A stretch of 64,000 nt of DNA. Origin: Halomicrobium salinisoli. Lineage in GTDB: Archaea; Halobacteriota; Halobacteria; Halobacteriales; Haloarculaceae. This document shows positions 23,731-33,180 of this stretch, in pieces. The first letter of the stretch is position 1, and each line of letters begins with the position of its first letter. The stretch lies in assembly GCF_020405185.1 (NCBI RefSeq), contig NZ_CP084463.1, positions 1,426,001-1,490,000 on the forward strand, given 5' to 3'. The translations under genes and the position numbers were made by a program. The notes beneath the pieces were generated by a model that saw only the letters and a program-made list of their open reading frames with translations, was not told the origin of the DNA and did not search any database.

Positions 23731-24168
23731 ATGACACTCGACGTCGAAGTCCCGGACCCGCCGGAACTGGACCCCGCCGGGGACGGCGGCGACGCCGACG
23801 ACTACCGGCGCGAGGAACTGTCCGCGTTCCTTCGCGAGGGCGCCTGGGAGCGGGCGTTCGACGACTGGCGCGACCGCACCGACCTCGACGCGGCGGCGTT
23901 CGGCGTCGTCGCCGACCTGGACATGATCGGGGGGTTCGACTTCTTCTGGGACGAGTTCGCCGGCCGCGTCGGGTTCCACGCCCCCGGCCTCCCCGAGGAC
24001 TGGCGCGAGCGCGATCTCCACCCCGATCTGAACTCGTGGGAGACAGCCTCCACGATCAACGCCGACATGGCCGACCTCGGTCGGACCGTCGCCGACCTGC
24101 TCACCGAGGAGTACGTCGACTGGGAGGGCGACGACGACGTCGGCGGGGACCTCCCCGACTTCGAGTGA
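23731..24168 (+). CDS. Conserved haloarchaeal hypothetical protein
   Basis: 145 residues, strongly acidic, no signal peptide or membrane helix. Segments REELSAFLREGAWERAFDDWRD and DFFWDEFAGRVGFHAPGLPEDW are rich in aromatic residues, as in a folded helical domain. TINADMADLGRTVADLL precedes an acidic tail. I do not recognise a family. Its codon use and acidity match neighbouring real genes. It lies 79 bases after the thioesterase. No function can be assigned. Confidence 0.7.
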   Translation: MTLDVEVPDPPELDPAGDGGDADDYRREELSAFLREGAWERAFDDWRDRTDLDAAAFGVVADLDMIGGFDFFWDEFAGRVGFHAPGLPEDWRERDLHPDLNSWETASTINADMADLGRTVADLLTEEYVDWEGDDDVGGDLPDFE

Positions 24169-24276
24169 TCGCTCCCGACGCGGCGCCCGCGGCCGCTCCG
24201 CGCTGCCGGCCAGAGGCGGCCCTCCGACCCCGCCGGGACCGGCACGCTGATTACTCGGGGGCTCGTTCGGGCGCAC

Positions 24277-24456
24277 ATGACAGACGTCGTTCCCCCCGGA
24301 GAGCGCATCTGTGAACGGTGTGGCCGCCACGACGAGTGGGACGATACCCGCGGCGCGTGGACCGTCGTCGCCGAGGACGGCGAGCGCCAGTCGGGCGATC
24401 CCTTCTGTCTCCACGAGTGGGACATCAACGGCAACTACAGTCCGATCGCCGAGTGA
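24277..24456 (+). CDS. HEWD family small protein
   Basis: 59 residues, acidic. CERCGRHDEWDD near the start and DPFCLHEWDINGNYSPI near the end carry three Cys and two His that could form one zinc site. The closing CLHEWDINGNY block matches what I know as the haloarchaeal HEWD family, found as stand-alone small proteins. The ATG at 24277 follows CGGGCGCAC, and the next tiny gene starts 46 bases after its stop. Function unknown. Confidence 0.72.
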   Translation: MTDVVPPGERICERCGRHDEWDDTRGAWTVVAEDGERQSGDPFCLHEWDINGNYSPIAE

Positions 24457-24502
24457 CTGGTACGTAGTAAAACATTTGTGGCCGATAGTAGTGGGTCCGC
24501 AC

Positions 24503-24661
24503 ATGACCCGGTGCAAGCTGTGCGGGGCGGCCCTTCCCGGCGCCCGCTTCCGGACCCACTGCTCGTGCGGATGGCGACTCGACGACCGCTGTCACGAGGC
24601 ACACACCGACTGGTGTCCCGACGGCGGTCGCGACTCCTGGATCGGCGCGGTCGAGTTCTGA
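24503..24661 (+). CDS. Small Cys/His-rich zinc-finger-like protein
   Basis: 52 residues with paired metal-ligand motifs: CKLCG (4-8), THCSCGW (18-24), then DRCHEAHTDWCPDGG. The six Cys and the His residues could bind two zincs, as in the tiny zinc-finger proteins of haloarchaea. AT-rich sequence (AAAACATTTG) lies about 28 bases before the ATG at 24503, which fits a leaderless start. It follows the HEWD gene, also Cys-rich. Partner and function unknown. Confidence 0.65.
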   Translation: MTRCKLCGAALPGARFRTHCSCGWRLDDRCHEAHTDWCPDGGRDSWIGAVEF

Positions 24662-24843
24662 CGGCATCACCGCGACCCTGCGTACCGGCCGCTCTCCCCG
24701 ACTGGCCGCGTTGCAGTCCGTACCGACCGTCTCGAGGCGACCTACCGACAGCGATCGGCAGAGCTGGTGCGCAGAAAACAGCGAGCAAGCGGGACGGCGG
24801 AGCCGTAGAAGACTGCTGACTGCGTCTGCGTGCGCCGAGAGCG

Positions 24844-27800
24844 CTACCGCCGGGGCGCCACGGGGACGTCGACGCTGTTGGCCGTCTCAGTCGCGGTCGT
24901 CTCGCCGTCGCTCGTCCCGTCGGTCTCGTTCGCCGTGCCGTCGCCGCTCTCGGTCGTCGTGCCGTTCGTCCCGGTCGTGTTACCGATCGTCTCGTTGCCG
25001 TCCTCGCTGGCGTCCTGCTGTCGGATCGTACTGCTGTTCAGCTCGACGGTGACCGGCGTGTCGTTCTCGCCGACGACCTGGCCCTCGGTCACGTCCGCCG
25101 TGCCGTACCAGATCTGCGGCGTCCCGTTCTCACCGGCGGTGTTGGCGCTGAACTGGTAGCTGGTGTTGGCGCGGACGCTCACGTTCGTGTACCCCTCTTC
25201 GGTGCCGTACTCGCCGTAGCCGGTCGTCGAGTACGGGAGCGTCATCTCGAAGTTGCCCTGATCGTCGGTCTGGGCGCGCTGGGTGTAGACGAACGTGTCG
25301 TTTGCCGCGGGGTCGTTCATCTCGACGCGCGCGGTGACCGTCGCGTTCTCGGGGCCGGTGCCCTCGACCGTGGCGCCGGGCACGCGCTCGAAGAACTTCA
25401 CCCACTGGGGCGACGTACCTGTGAGGCCCTGTTCGGCCTGCTCGTTGAGGCAGATCACGCCGCCGTTCTGGGAGGGGACCGTGACGTCGGTCGGACACTG
25501 CGAGGCGTTCTGGGCCGACGTCGTCCCGGCCGATCCGTAGATGCCGTACGTCTCGTAGAGCTTGCCCAGGTTGTACTGGGTGCTCTGCGTGGCCGACTGC
25601 TCGCTCGCACCGACCAGACGGTAGTGCTCCAGCGCGGGCACGCGCTCGCTGGGGACGCCGCCGATGCCGCCGATGGCCGCCGTACCGTCCTCCTGGACGT
25701 ACTGGCGGGCCTCCTGCATGCTGTCGAACGAGCGGATCGTGCGTCCGTCCTCGGGTATCGTGCGGACCGATCGGCCCCGCTGGTCCTCGGTCAGCTCCCA
25801 GTCGACGACGACGGGCTGGGGCTGGGCGGCGCTCCCGTGGAACTGGTAGAGCCGCACCATCTGGGTCTCGTAGTAGGCCTGCCGGTGCTGGACGAAGACG
25901 CCGTTCCGGTTCTCACCGATCGGGTAACTGATCCGCCGCGTGTAGGGCCCGGGGGTCTCGTCCTCGTCGACGGTCGCGTTGTAGAACTGGGGCGGGGCGC
26001 CGAACTTCCCGCCGCGGCTCGTCCCGACCATCTGCCAGTCGACGGCGACGTAGCGGGTCTCCGCGTCGTCCTCGTCGATCTGCTGGAGGACGTCGTTGGC
26101 CTGCGTCTCGTTGGGCGCCAGCAGGTAGTTCGCCGCCATCGTCGCGCCCTGCTGGAACGGGTTAGCGTTGGGGATCGCCTCGCCCTGGACCGTTATCCAG
26201 TGGCCGTAGTCCCACCAGGACATGACGCCGTACTGCCCCGACTCGTAGTCGAAGTCGTCGCGGGCGTCGTAGGTCCCGTAGTAGTCCATCGAGTTGTTCG
26301 CACCGCCGTACTGGCCCTCGGCGGGCACGTTCTGGTCGAACCACTCGAGCCCGTCGGACCAGCCCTGGATGCCGTCGCCCGGGCTGTCGAAGCCCTGGAT
26401 GCTCGTGGCCGGCGACACGGCGACCATCGGGGCGAACACGACGAGCAGCGTGGCGATCACGGTGATCGCCTGGTAGGTCTGGACGCCGTCCTCGCGGACG
26501 TCGGCGGCGATCCAGCCGAAGACGTCGGCGACGACGTAGCCCGTCATCGCCGCGATCGGGACGGTCATGTAGTACCCGAACCGCTGCTGGGTGAACGTCG
26601 CGGCGGTGACGAAGGCCAGCCAGACCACCAGCAGCAGCGACTCGGATCTGACGCGCCCGGTCACCTGCCGACCGAGGACGAGGACCGCGCCGACGGCGGC
26701 CACGAAGGCGCTGAACCCGTAGAAGGGGAACAGCGCCTGCGCGTCGAGCGGCTGGGCCTCGGCGACGGTCAGAGTCCGGCCCTGGGTGTCCATCCCGACG
26801 ACGCGATTGACGTTGTTCGCGAGGTACCCGAAGACGTCGGGGAGCACGACGGCGAGGAGGCCGGCGCCGACGACCAGGATGCCGCCGACCGTCACCGGAT
26901 AGAGGAACCGGTCGGCGTCGCGGCGCTCGAACTCACGGGCCAGCCAGGCCATGAAGACACAGCCCGCGGCCACGCCGTAGGACAGCAGCGGGTGCAGCAG
27001 CGAGAAGTCCGTCGCGGTGAGCTGGAGCGTCTGGAAGGCCGGCAGGATCAGCGTCCCGGCCGTGGCCATCGTGATGGCGCCCGCGATGGCGGTGTGCTCC
27101 GGGCTCTCGCCGCGGACGAACTCGACGGTGAGCTGGAGCAGGAAGTACACGCCCAGGATGCCCAGCAGGAGGACGCCCGGCGGCCACGTCCAGAGGTACA
27201 GCACGACGGCGAACCCGGCGAGGACGCTCCAGCCGACCGTCTCCCGGAGCGCGTCGATTTCGCGGTCGCGGAACTGCTCGTAGACGGGCTTGTCGCGCTG
27301 GGCGACGGACACGGCGACCATCACGCCGAGGACGCCAAGCGCCTGGAACAGCGTCTCGGCGATGTGGTGGTCCGTCGAGCCGACCATGCCGTTCCAGAGG
27401 AAGCGGTCCGCGGCCAGCGCGACGACGGCCACGGTCACCACGCCCCCGGCGCGGCCGCCGACGCGCTTCCCGATGAAGTACGCGACGACCGCGACGGCCA
27501 GCGCGAAGACCGGCGGCGTGTACAGCATCACCGTCTTGATGGTCTCGGCGGAGGGGGATCCGAGACCGACGACCAGCGCCGCCGTCGCCATGATCTGGTC
27601 GTACAGCGTCCCGAACTGACCGGAGGACGTCCCCTTGGGGAAGTACGTCCAGGGGTCGAACGGCATCGTCGCTGGCCAGTTCTGCACCGTGTAGACGGTG
27701 GTGCGGTAGTGGTACCACGGGTCGTTCCCGCTGAACATGATCTCCCCGTCTACCACGAAGTTCTCCGCAGGACGGACGCGATTCCACAGCATGAACCCGA

Positions 27801-27900
27801 GCAGGAGGGCACCGAGGACGAGGTGGTAGTACTCGTCCAGCCAGTCGACGGCCCGCTCGAGTTCGGGGTTTTCCTCAAGGCGGCCCCGCCATTGACTCAT
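24844..27900 (-). CDS. aglB: Oligosaccharyltransferase AglB (N-glycosylation)
   Basis: 1018 residues, the length of haloarchaeal AglB/STT3, which transfers lipid-linked glycan to Asn of N-x-S/T on exported proteins. About 13 membrane helices fill residues ~25-500, with outer-face acidic motifs GNDPWYHYR (about 58-66) and GSTDHHIAE (about 180-188). The catalytic WWDYGHW is near residue 560 in the outer soluble domain. Residues ~930-1018 are a Thr/Asn/Gly/Glu-rich tail (NETIGNTTGTNGTTTESGDG) with several sequons. It stands divergent from the glycosyltransferase genes that follow. Confidence 0.95.
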   Translation of the reverse strand: MSQWRGRLEENPELERAVDWLDEYYHLVLGALLLGFMLWNRVRPAENFVVDGEIMFSGNDPWYHYRTTVYTVQNWPATMPFDPWTYFPKGTSSGQFGTLYDQIMATAALVVGLGSPSAETIKTVMLYTPPVFALAVAVVAYFIGKRVGGRAGGVVTVAVVALAADRFLWNGMVGSTDHHIAETLFQALGVLGVMVAVSVAQRDKPVYEQFRDREIDALRETVGWSVLAGFAVVLYLWTWPPGVLLLGILGVYFLLQLTVEFVRGESPEHTAIAGAITMATAGTLILPAFQTLQLTATDFSLLHPLLSYGVAAGCVFMAWLAREFERRDADRFLYPVTVGGILVVGAGLLAVVLPDVFGYLANNVNRVVGMDTQGRTLTVAEAQPLDAQALFPFYGFSAFVAAVGAVLVLGRQVTGRVRSESLLLVVWLAFVTAATFTQQRFGYYMTVPIAAMTGYVVADVFGWIAADVREDGVQTYQAITVIATLLVVFAPMVAVSPATSIQGFDSPGDGIQGWSDGLEWFDQNVPAEGQYGGANNSMDYYGTYDARDDFDYESGQYGVMSWWDYGHWITVQGEAIPNANPFQQGATMAANYLLAPNETQANDVLQQIDEDDAETRYVAVDWQMVGTSRGGKFGAPPQFYNATVDEDETPGPYTRRISYPIGENRNGVFVQHRQAYYETQMVRLYQFHGSAAQPQPVVVDWELTEDQRGRSVRTIPEDGRTIRSFDSMQEARQYVQEDGTAAIGGIGGVPSERVPALEHYRLVGASEQSATQSTQYNLGKLYETYGIYGSAGTTSAQNASQCPTDVTVPSQNGGVICLNEQAEQGLTGTSPQWVKFFERVPGATVEGTGPENATVTARVEMNDPAANDTFVYTQRAQTDDQGNFEMTLPYSTTGYGEYGTEEGYTNVSVRANTSYQFSANTAGENGTPQIWYGTADVTEGQVVGENDTPVTVELNSSTIRQQDASEDGNETIGNTTGTNGTTTESGDGTANETDGTSDGETTATETANSVDVPVAPRR

Positions 27901-28087
27901 TAGTCAAACGGATTGCCATGGCGCGCATAAGCCTTGTCATATATCGAAATGACGCCGTCGTGGGAACGCGAATCCGGCTCCCGTCCCTGACTTTCGCCGC
28001 GCTCCGTCGCGGCTCCGAGACGGCGTGGCGCCAGTGTCACCACACAGAAGGGAAACGCCTTTGGCCGCATCGGCCGGATTCGGCCGT

Positions 28088-29020
28088 ATGCGCGTCTCGG
28101 TCGTCCTGTGCACGCACACGATGGACCGCTACGAAGACTTCCGCGAGGCGGCCGAGAGCGTCCTCGAGCAGACCCACGACGACGTGGAACTCGTGCTCGT
28201 CTCCGACGGCAACGAGCGGGTCTGCGAGGCCATCGAGGACGACTACGGCGACCGGGACGACGTCGTCGTCCACTGCAACGACGAGAACGTCGGGCTCCTC
28301 GAGAGCCGCAACAACGGGGCCGAGGCCGCCACCGGCGACGTCGTGGCGTTCATCGACGACGACGCGATCGCCGACGAGCGGTGGGTCGAGGAGCTCGTCG
28401 ACATTTACGAAGTGCGGGAGTTCCCCGCCGTCGGCGGCCGGATGACGCCCGCCTGGGTCGCCGGGCGGCCGAGCTTCCTCCCCGAGGAGTTCTACTGGCT
28501 CGTCGGCGTCACCCACCGCGGGTTCGGCCCTCGCGGTGCGGACCAGCCCGGCGAGGTCCGCAACACCTTCGGCTCGAACATCTCCTTCGACCGCGAGACG
28601 TTCCTCGAGTTCGGCGGCTTCGAGGGCGACATCGGCGGGCGCACGGGCGACAAGAACCTCCAGGGCGGCGAGACGGAGCTGTGCGCCCGCCTCCGCGAGG
28701 AGCGGGGCCGCGGCGTCTACTACAACCCCGATGCGAGAGTGGCCCACAAGGTCTTCGACTACCGCACGGACCCCCGATGGCTGCTCGACCGGGCCTTCTG
28801 GCAGGGCTACTCCAAACGCGGCATGGAGGTGTTCGTCCCCGAGTCCACCGGCGAGGAGTCGGCCTTCCTCGGGGACCTGCTCACCGAGTTCCTCCCCCGG
28901 CGGATCTTCGGCCTGCTCCGGGACCCCTCCGTCGCGAAGGTCCTGCAACTGCTCATGCTCGTCGTCTTCACCGGCACCGTCGGACTGGGATACCTCTACG
29001 GCATCTACGAGTGGGGGTGA
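28088..29020 (+). CDS. aglG: AglG-like glycosyltransferase, GT2 family
   Basis: 310 residues from the ATG at 28088. GT-A fold: VSVVLCTHTMDRYEDF at the start, VLVSDGNERV, the nucleotide-sugar segment NDENVGLLESRNNGAEAATGDVVAFIDDDAIAD (metal-binding DDD), FYWLVG and NTFGSNISF. A hydrophobic C-terminal stretch (KVLQLLMLVVFTGTVGLGYLYG) anchors it to the membrane. It resembles Haloferax AglG, which adds glucuronic acid to dolichol-phosphate-linked sugar. The donor sugar here is not certain. The GT4 gene starts three bases after its stop. Confidence 0.8.
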   Translation: MRVSVVLCTHTMDRYEDFREAAESVLEQTHDDVELVLVSDGNERVCEAIEDDYGDRDDVVVHCNDENVGLLESRNNGAEAATGDVVAFIDDDAIADERWVEELVDIYEVREFPAVGGRMTPAWVAGRPSFLPEEFYWLVGVTHRGFGPRGADQPGEVRNTFGSNISFDRETFLEFGGFEGDIGGRTGDKNLQGGETELCARLREERGRGVYYNPDARVAHKVFDYRTDPRWLLDRAFWQGYSKRGMEVFVPESTGEESAFLGDLLTEFLPRRIFGLLRDPSVAKVLQLLMLVVFTGTVGLGYLYGIYEWG

Positions 29021-29023
29021 CCG

Positions 29024-30208
29024 ATGGGCGGAGATAGCCCCGACGCGGCCGATCAGACCGGCGAGCGCCGCGAGAGCGATCTCCCCGACGTCTGCGTCGT
29101 CACCCACCCGCTGGCCGCCGCCGGCGAGAACGCGACCCGCAGCCTGCTGGACGTGCTGGCCGCGATCACGGGGGTCGTCCTGGTGACTGCGGACCTCCCC
29201 GCCGACTCGGAGATCAGGGAGAAGCGCGAACTCGTCGAACTCACTCGCAAGGGCGCGGGCTACTCGGTGCCCGTCGCCGCCGCCCGCTTCCTGCTGAACC
29301 AGGTGCGGATGTGCCGCGTCATCGCCGACCGGCCCGAGTCGGTCGTCCTCTTCTACGGCGCGACCGCCTATCTCCTGCCGATCCTCTTCGCCCGGGTGAT
29401 CGGCAAGCGCGTGCTCGTCGAGCCCCGCGGCGACGTGCCGCTGACGCTCCGGCTGAACTGGGAGCAGCGGATGCCCCCGGAGGTCGCCCGGGCGCTCGCC
29501 GGCCTCGTGCGCGCGCTCGAGCGCGCCGGGTTCGCGGCCGCGCACGGCGTGGTGACGTATACCCCATCGATGGCCGAGCAGCTCGACCTCGACCCAGCCG
29601 CGCCGGACGTCTATCCCACCGGCGCGCGCTACGTCCGCACGGACGAGTTCGACGTAGAGACGCCCTACGAGGAGCGCGACGTCGTCGTCGGCTTCCTCGG
29701 CCGCCTCGACGAGGAGAAGGGAATCCGGGAGCTGGCACAGGTCGCCAGCGCGCTCCCCGAAGACGTGACCTTCCGGTTCGTCGGCGACGGCGACCTCCGC
29801 GAGTGGCTCGAAGCGGAACTCGCCGAGGAGATAGCGGCCGGCCGGGTGGAGATGGCCGGCTGGGTCGACCACGAGGACGTGCCCGCGGAGCTCAACCGAA
29901 TGTCGCTGCTCGTCCTGCCGTCGCAGCCGACCGAGGGGCTCCCGACGACGATCCTGGAGGCACTCGCCTGCGGGACCCCCGTCTACGCGACGCCGGTCTC
30001 CGGCGTGCCCGACGTCGTCCGCGACGGCGAGACGGGCTTTCACATCCGGTCGCGCGACCCCGACGCGCTCCGTGAGGGGATCGAGTCGATCCTCGACCGG
30101 GACGACCTCGCGGAGATGAGCGCGCGGGGCCGCGAACTGATCGAGGACGAGTACAGCTTCGAGGCGGCCTGTCGGCGGTACCGCGAGATCCTCGCCGCCG
30201 CGGCGTGA
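29024..30208 (+). CDS. Glycosyltransferase, GT4 family
   Basis: 394 residues, GT-B fold. The C-terminal half is classic GT4: VVGFLGRLDEEKGIRELAQ, FRFVGDGDLREWLE, MAGWVDHEDVPAELNRMSLLVLPS, then the donor-site EGLPTTILEALACGTPVYAT (E-x7-E type). It should extend the lipid-linked glycan with a retaining linkage. The N-terminal ~20 residues are acidic and outside the fold. It forms a pair with the AglG-like gene (three-base spacing). Acceptor and sugar are unknown. Confidence 0.88.
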   Translation: MGGDSPDAADQTGERRESDLPDVCVVTHPLAAAGENATRSLLDVLAAITGVVLVTADLPADSEIREKRELVELTRKGAGYSVPVAAARFLLNQVRMCRVIADRPESVVLFYGATAYLLPILFARVIGKRVLVEPRGDVPLTLRLNWEQRMPPEVARALAGLVRALERAGFAAAHGVVTYTPSMAEQLDLDPAAPDVYPTGARYVRTDEFDVETPYEERDVVVGFLGRLDEEKGIRELAQVASALPEDVTFRFVGDGDLREWLEAELAEEIAAGRVEMAGWVDHEDVPAELNRMSLLVLPSQPTEGLPTTILEALACGTPVYATPVSGVPDVVRDGETGFHIRSRDPDALREGIESILDRDDLAEMSARGRELIEDEYSFEAACRRYREILAAAA

Positions 30209-30230
30209 GCCCCCGGTCCGCCCCGCCGCG

Positions 30231-31670
30231 TCACTTCCCGAACGCGCTGGGCGCCGCGTCCGCCGGGACCAGCGCCACGGCCTTCGTCCGGACGCGCTCG
30301 GACACCGAGACCAGCGCGAGCGCGTAGACGGCCGCGCCGACGCCGACGAGCAGCACCGTCACGTAGTGGCTCCGGGGCAGGACCGTCTGGAGCGCGGCGA
30401 CGGTGAGCGCCATCAGCGTCGCCGCACCGGCCTGCTTGCCGAGTTCCGCCCACGGCACGTTCGGTCGACCGATGATGCCCCGTAGCGACCGGTAGCCGAG
30501 TATCAGGACGAGCGAGCCGGACAGCGCCGTCGCGGCGGCGGCCCCGCGCCAGCCGAACGCGGAGACGAAGGCGACGTTGAACGCGAGGTTCGCCGTCACG
30601 AAGACGCTGTTGACGCGGAAGGCGACATCGGGGCGGTCCACGGCGTTGGCGACGTTGAGCAGCTGGTTGCCGTACGCCGCGAGCAGCCTGGCGAACACGA
30701 GGACGACGAGGATCGTCGCTCCCCGCGTGAACTCGCTCCCGTAGATGGCCAGCACGCCCCTGCCGACGACGGCCGCCCCGAACAGGCCGGGGATCAGGAA
30801 CAGCCCCGTGAACACCATCCCCTCGTTGAGGAGGTGGTGGACCTGCTCGTACCCGTCGTCGGCCGCCAGTTCGCTGAGCTCCGGGAAGAGCGTGCTCCGG
30901 ACGGAGGTGGCCAGCAGCGCGAAGATCGACGCGACGTTCCAGGCGATCTCGTAGACGCCGATCAGGCCGGGCCCGACCGCGAACGCGGCGAGGACGATGG
31001 TGTCCATCCAGCCGAAAGCGCGGGTCTTCAGCTTGCCGAGCCACGAGAAGCGGGCGTACTCGACCAGGCTCCGCGCCGCCGCCATCGACGGGCGGCCCAC
31101 GTCGAGGTTCAGCAGATACGCGCCGATGGCCGCGGCGACCAGCAGCGAGAGGACGTGCCCCCCGACCAGCGCCGACGCCCCGTACCCGAGGAGGACGAGA
31201 CCGACGTGCAGCGCCGAGCGCACGACGCGCTCGACGGTCTTGAGGCCGCCGGAGGCCGCGACCTTCTTCTCGCCCTGCAGCGCGCCGACGACGGCGACCA
31301 GTCCGACGTTGGCCGCGACCAGCAGTCCCAGCAGGGGCCCGGTGGGCGCCGTGACGTACCCCTGGAGCACCGGACTCACGGCGGCGACGCCGAGCCCGAG
31401 GACGACCGCGAGTCCCCCCTCGAGCAGCAGCCCCGTCGCGAGGAAGGTCGGGCGATCGATCCCCTCGCTCAGGCGCTTGGTCATCGCGGTGCTGATCGCC
31501 GTCGTCGGGACGTTCAGCCAGAACATGACGGCGACGGCGACGGAGTAGAGGCCGAACACGTCGGCACCGCCGACCCGCGCGATGACGAACGAGGCGACGA
31601 ACCCCGCGAGAGTGACGCCGACCTGCGAGGCGAAGTGGAGCGTCGCCTCGCGGCCGAGGCGGAGCGTCAT
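30231..31670 (-). CDS. Polysaccharide flippase (Wzx/MATE-type), copy 1
   Basis: 479 residues, ~14 membrane helices. The start TLRLGREATLHFASQVGVTLAGFVASFVIARVGG and the amphipathic SLVEYARFSWLGKLKTRAFGWMDTIVLAAF are typical of archaeal O-antigen/AglR-like flippases of the MOP superfamily. It would turn the lipid-linked glycan (dolichol-phosphate type) to the outer face for AglB. The ATG overlaps the stop of the sulfatase-fold gene by four bases. A paralogue lies at 34642-36090, so two glycan substrates or a duplicated module are likely. Confidence 0.88.
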   Translation of the reverse strand: MTLRLGREATLHFASQVGVTLAGFVASFVIARVGGADVFGLYSVAVAVMFWLNVPTTAISTAMTKRLSEGIDRPTFLATGLLLEGGLAVVLGLGVAAVSPVLQGYVTAPTGPLLGLLVAANVGLVAVVGALQGEKKVAASGGLKTVERVVRSALHVGLVLLGYGASALVGGHVLSLLVAAAIGAYLLNLDVGRPSMAAARSLVEYARFSWLGKLKTRAFGWMDTIVLAAFAVGPGLIGVYEIAWNVASIFALLATSVRSTLFPELSELAADDGYEQVHHLLNEGMVFTGLFLIPGLFGAAVVGRGVLAIYGSEFTRGATILVVLVFARLLAAYGNQLLNVANAVDRPDVAFRVNSVFVTANLAFNVAFVSAFGWRGAAAATALSGSLVLILGYRSLRGIIGRPNVPWAELGKQAGAATLMALTVAALQTVLPRSHYVTVLLVGVGAAVYALALVSVSERVRTKAVALVPADAAPSAFGK

Positions 31671-33049
31671 TCGACGTAGCCGAGGTCGCGCAGCTGTCGC
31701 TGGACGGCCCCGGAGAACTCACCGCGCTCGCCGGCGTCGATCGGCTGGCCGTGTCGCTCGTACCACTCGTCGAGTTCCGCCGAGAGCTCCGCCGCGAGGT
31801 CCGGCCGCTCGTCGGACACGTCCGTCACCTCGTCCGGGAGCGCGAACAGGTCGGCGCCGGCCTCGCTCTCCTGGTAGCGGTAGGTCTCGGTCCGGAGGGA
31901 GGTCAGCGCCGGCAGGTGGAACCGCGAGGCGTCGAAGTCCTCGTTGTGCTCGTAGACGGCGTCGAAGTCGATCGGGCCGCGCTGCGAGACGGCGTACTCC
32001 CGCGACTCCGACCGGAGGTCGACGCCCACCGTCCCGTCGGCGTCGGCGCCGGCCGCCTCCAGCAGCGTCCGCATCACGTCCGCGTGCTGGACGACGTCGT
32101 CGCCCGACACCGCCAGGTCGGCGTCGAGGCCCGAGAGCACCAGCGGGACGCGCGTGACGGCGTCCGAGAGGACGTGCCAGTGCGAGAGCAGGCCGTGTTC
32201 GCCGAAGAGTTCGCCGTGGTCGGCGGTCACGACGACGACGGTGTCGCCGAGCGGGAGCGACCGGACGTGATCGACGAGCCGGCCGACCATCTCGTCGGTG
32301 TAGGCGATCTCGGCGTCGTACATCGCCCGGAGCGCCGCCCACTCGTCGTCGCTCAGGTCGCAGCCGTTCGCGACGATCTCCTCCGCGTCGTGGTGGACCT
32401 CGAGGGCGAACTCGGCGGCCTCTCGGGGGTCCATCTCCAGGTCGTCGGTGTAGCGGTCGATGTACGACAGCGGCGGGTAGTAGGGCCGGTGGGGTTCGTT
32501 GTAGTGGAGGTAGAAGAAGAACGGCTGCTCGCCGCCGACGTCGTCGAGCCAGCGCCTGGCCGTCTCGTTCATGAGGTACGGCGTGGCGTGTTTCGCCGTG
32601 TCCCGCGTCAGCCCCGCCGAGTGTCGCCGGATGTTGAGGAGGTACTTGACGAGCGTCGACGGGGGGAGCTCCGTCATCGTCTCCGAAGCCAGCCAGCGGA
32701 ACCGATCGAACCCGCGGTCGAGCCCCGTCGCGGGGCTGACGAACGAGTTCCGCGAGAGACACGCCGTGTGGTACCCGGCGTCGGAGAACCGCTCGGCGAC
32801 CGTCGGGACGCCGTCGGGGAGGACGTCGCCGCTGATCCCCAGCGTGTTCCGGGACGGGGCGAGGCCGGTCAGTATCGCGCCGCTGGACGGGAGGGTCGAC
32901 TTGCTGTGGCTGATGCAGGTGTCGAATGCGTGTCCGCGGGCTCCGAGGTCGGCCATGGCGGGCGTCGTGTCGCGCTCGTAGCCGCCGACGGTCGTGTGAT
33001 CGGACCGGACGCTGTCGAGGGTGATCCAGACGACGTTGGGCGCGTCCAT
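31667..33049 (-). CDS. Sulfatase-fold (alkaline phosphatase superfamily) enzyme 1
   Basis: 460 residues. Metal-site motifs: WITLDSVRSDHT at the start (Asp), VVTADHGELFGEHG (Asp-His) and the following LLSHWHVLSD. The nucleophile region reads STLPSSGAILTG. Aligned on the terminal TG, the Cys of a formylglycine sulfatase (C-x-P-x-R) is Thr and the Arg is Ser, so FGly chemistry is not expected. A Thr nucleophile fits phosphatases or phosphoglycerol-type transferases. It has no signal peptide, so it acts in the cytoplasm unless exported otherwise. Overlaps the flippase by four bases. Ends LRDLGYVE like its relatives. Confidence 0.85.
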   Translation of the reverse strand: MDAPNVVWITLDSVRSDHTTVGGYERDTTPAMADLGARGHAFDTCISHSKSTLPSSGAILTGLAPSRNTLGISGDVLPDGVPTVAERFSDAGYHTACLSRNSFVSPATGLDRGFDRFRWLASETMTELPPSTLVKYLLNIRRHSAGLTRDTAKHATPYLMNETARRWLDDVGGEQPFFFYLHYNEPHRPYYPPLSYIDRYTDDLEMDPREAAEFALEVHHDAEEIVANGCDLSDDEWAALRAMYDAEIAYTDEMVGRLVDHVRSLPLGDTVVVVTADHGELFGEHGLLSHWHVLSDAVTRVPLVLSGLDADLAVSGDDVVQHADVMRTLLEAAGADADGTVGVDLRSESREYAVSQRGPIDFDAVYEHNEDFDASRFHLPALTSLRTETYRYQESEAGADLFALPDEVTDVSDERPDLAAELSAELDEWYERHGQPIDAGERGEFSGAVQRQLRDLGYVE

Positions 33050-33180
33050 GGAGGTACCGCTAGACGGCCGACGGGTCTACATTGTATTGCGGCTCTTATT
33101 TCGGGCGACTCAGAGTTGGATCAGCCTGACGCGGAGTAACGGCACACTTCGAAGGCGCCGTCCCCTCGTTCGAGCGCGTC

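Noticed and set aside
25624..27903. 759-residue open frame on the plus strand
   Set aside because: It is antisense to aglB; the translation is a His/Asp/Val-rich shadow without any family signature.
28037..30043. 668-residue minus-strand frame
   Set aside because: Antisense shadow of the two glycosyltransferase genes.
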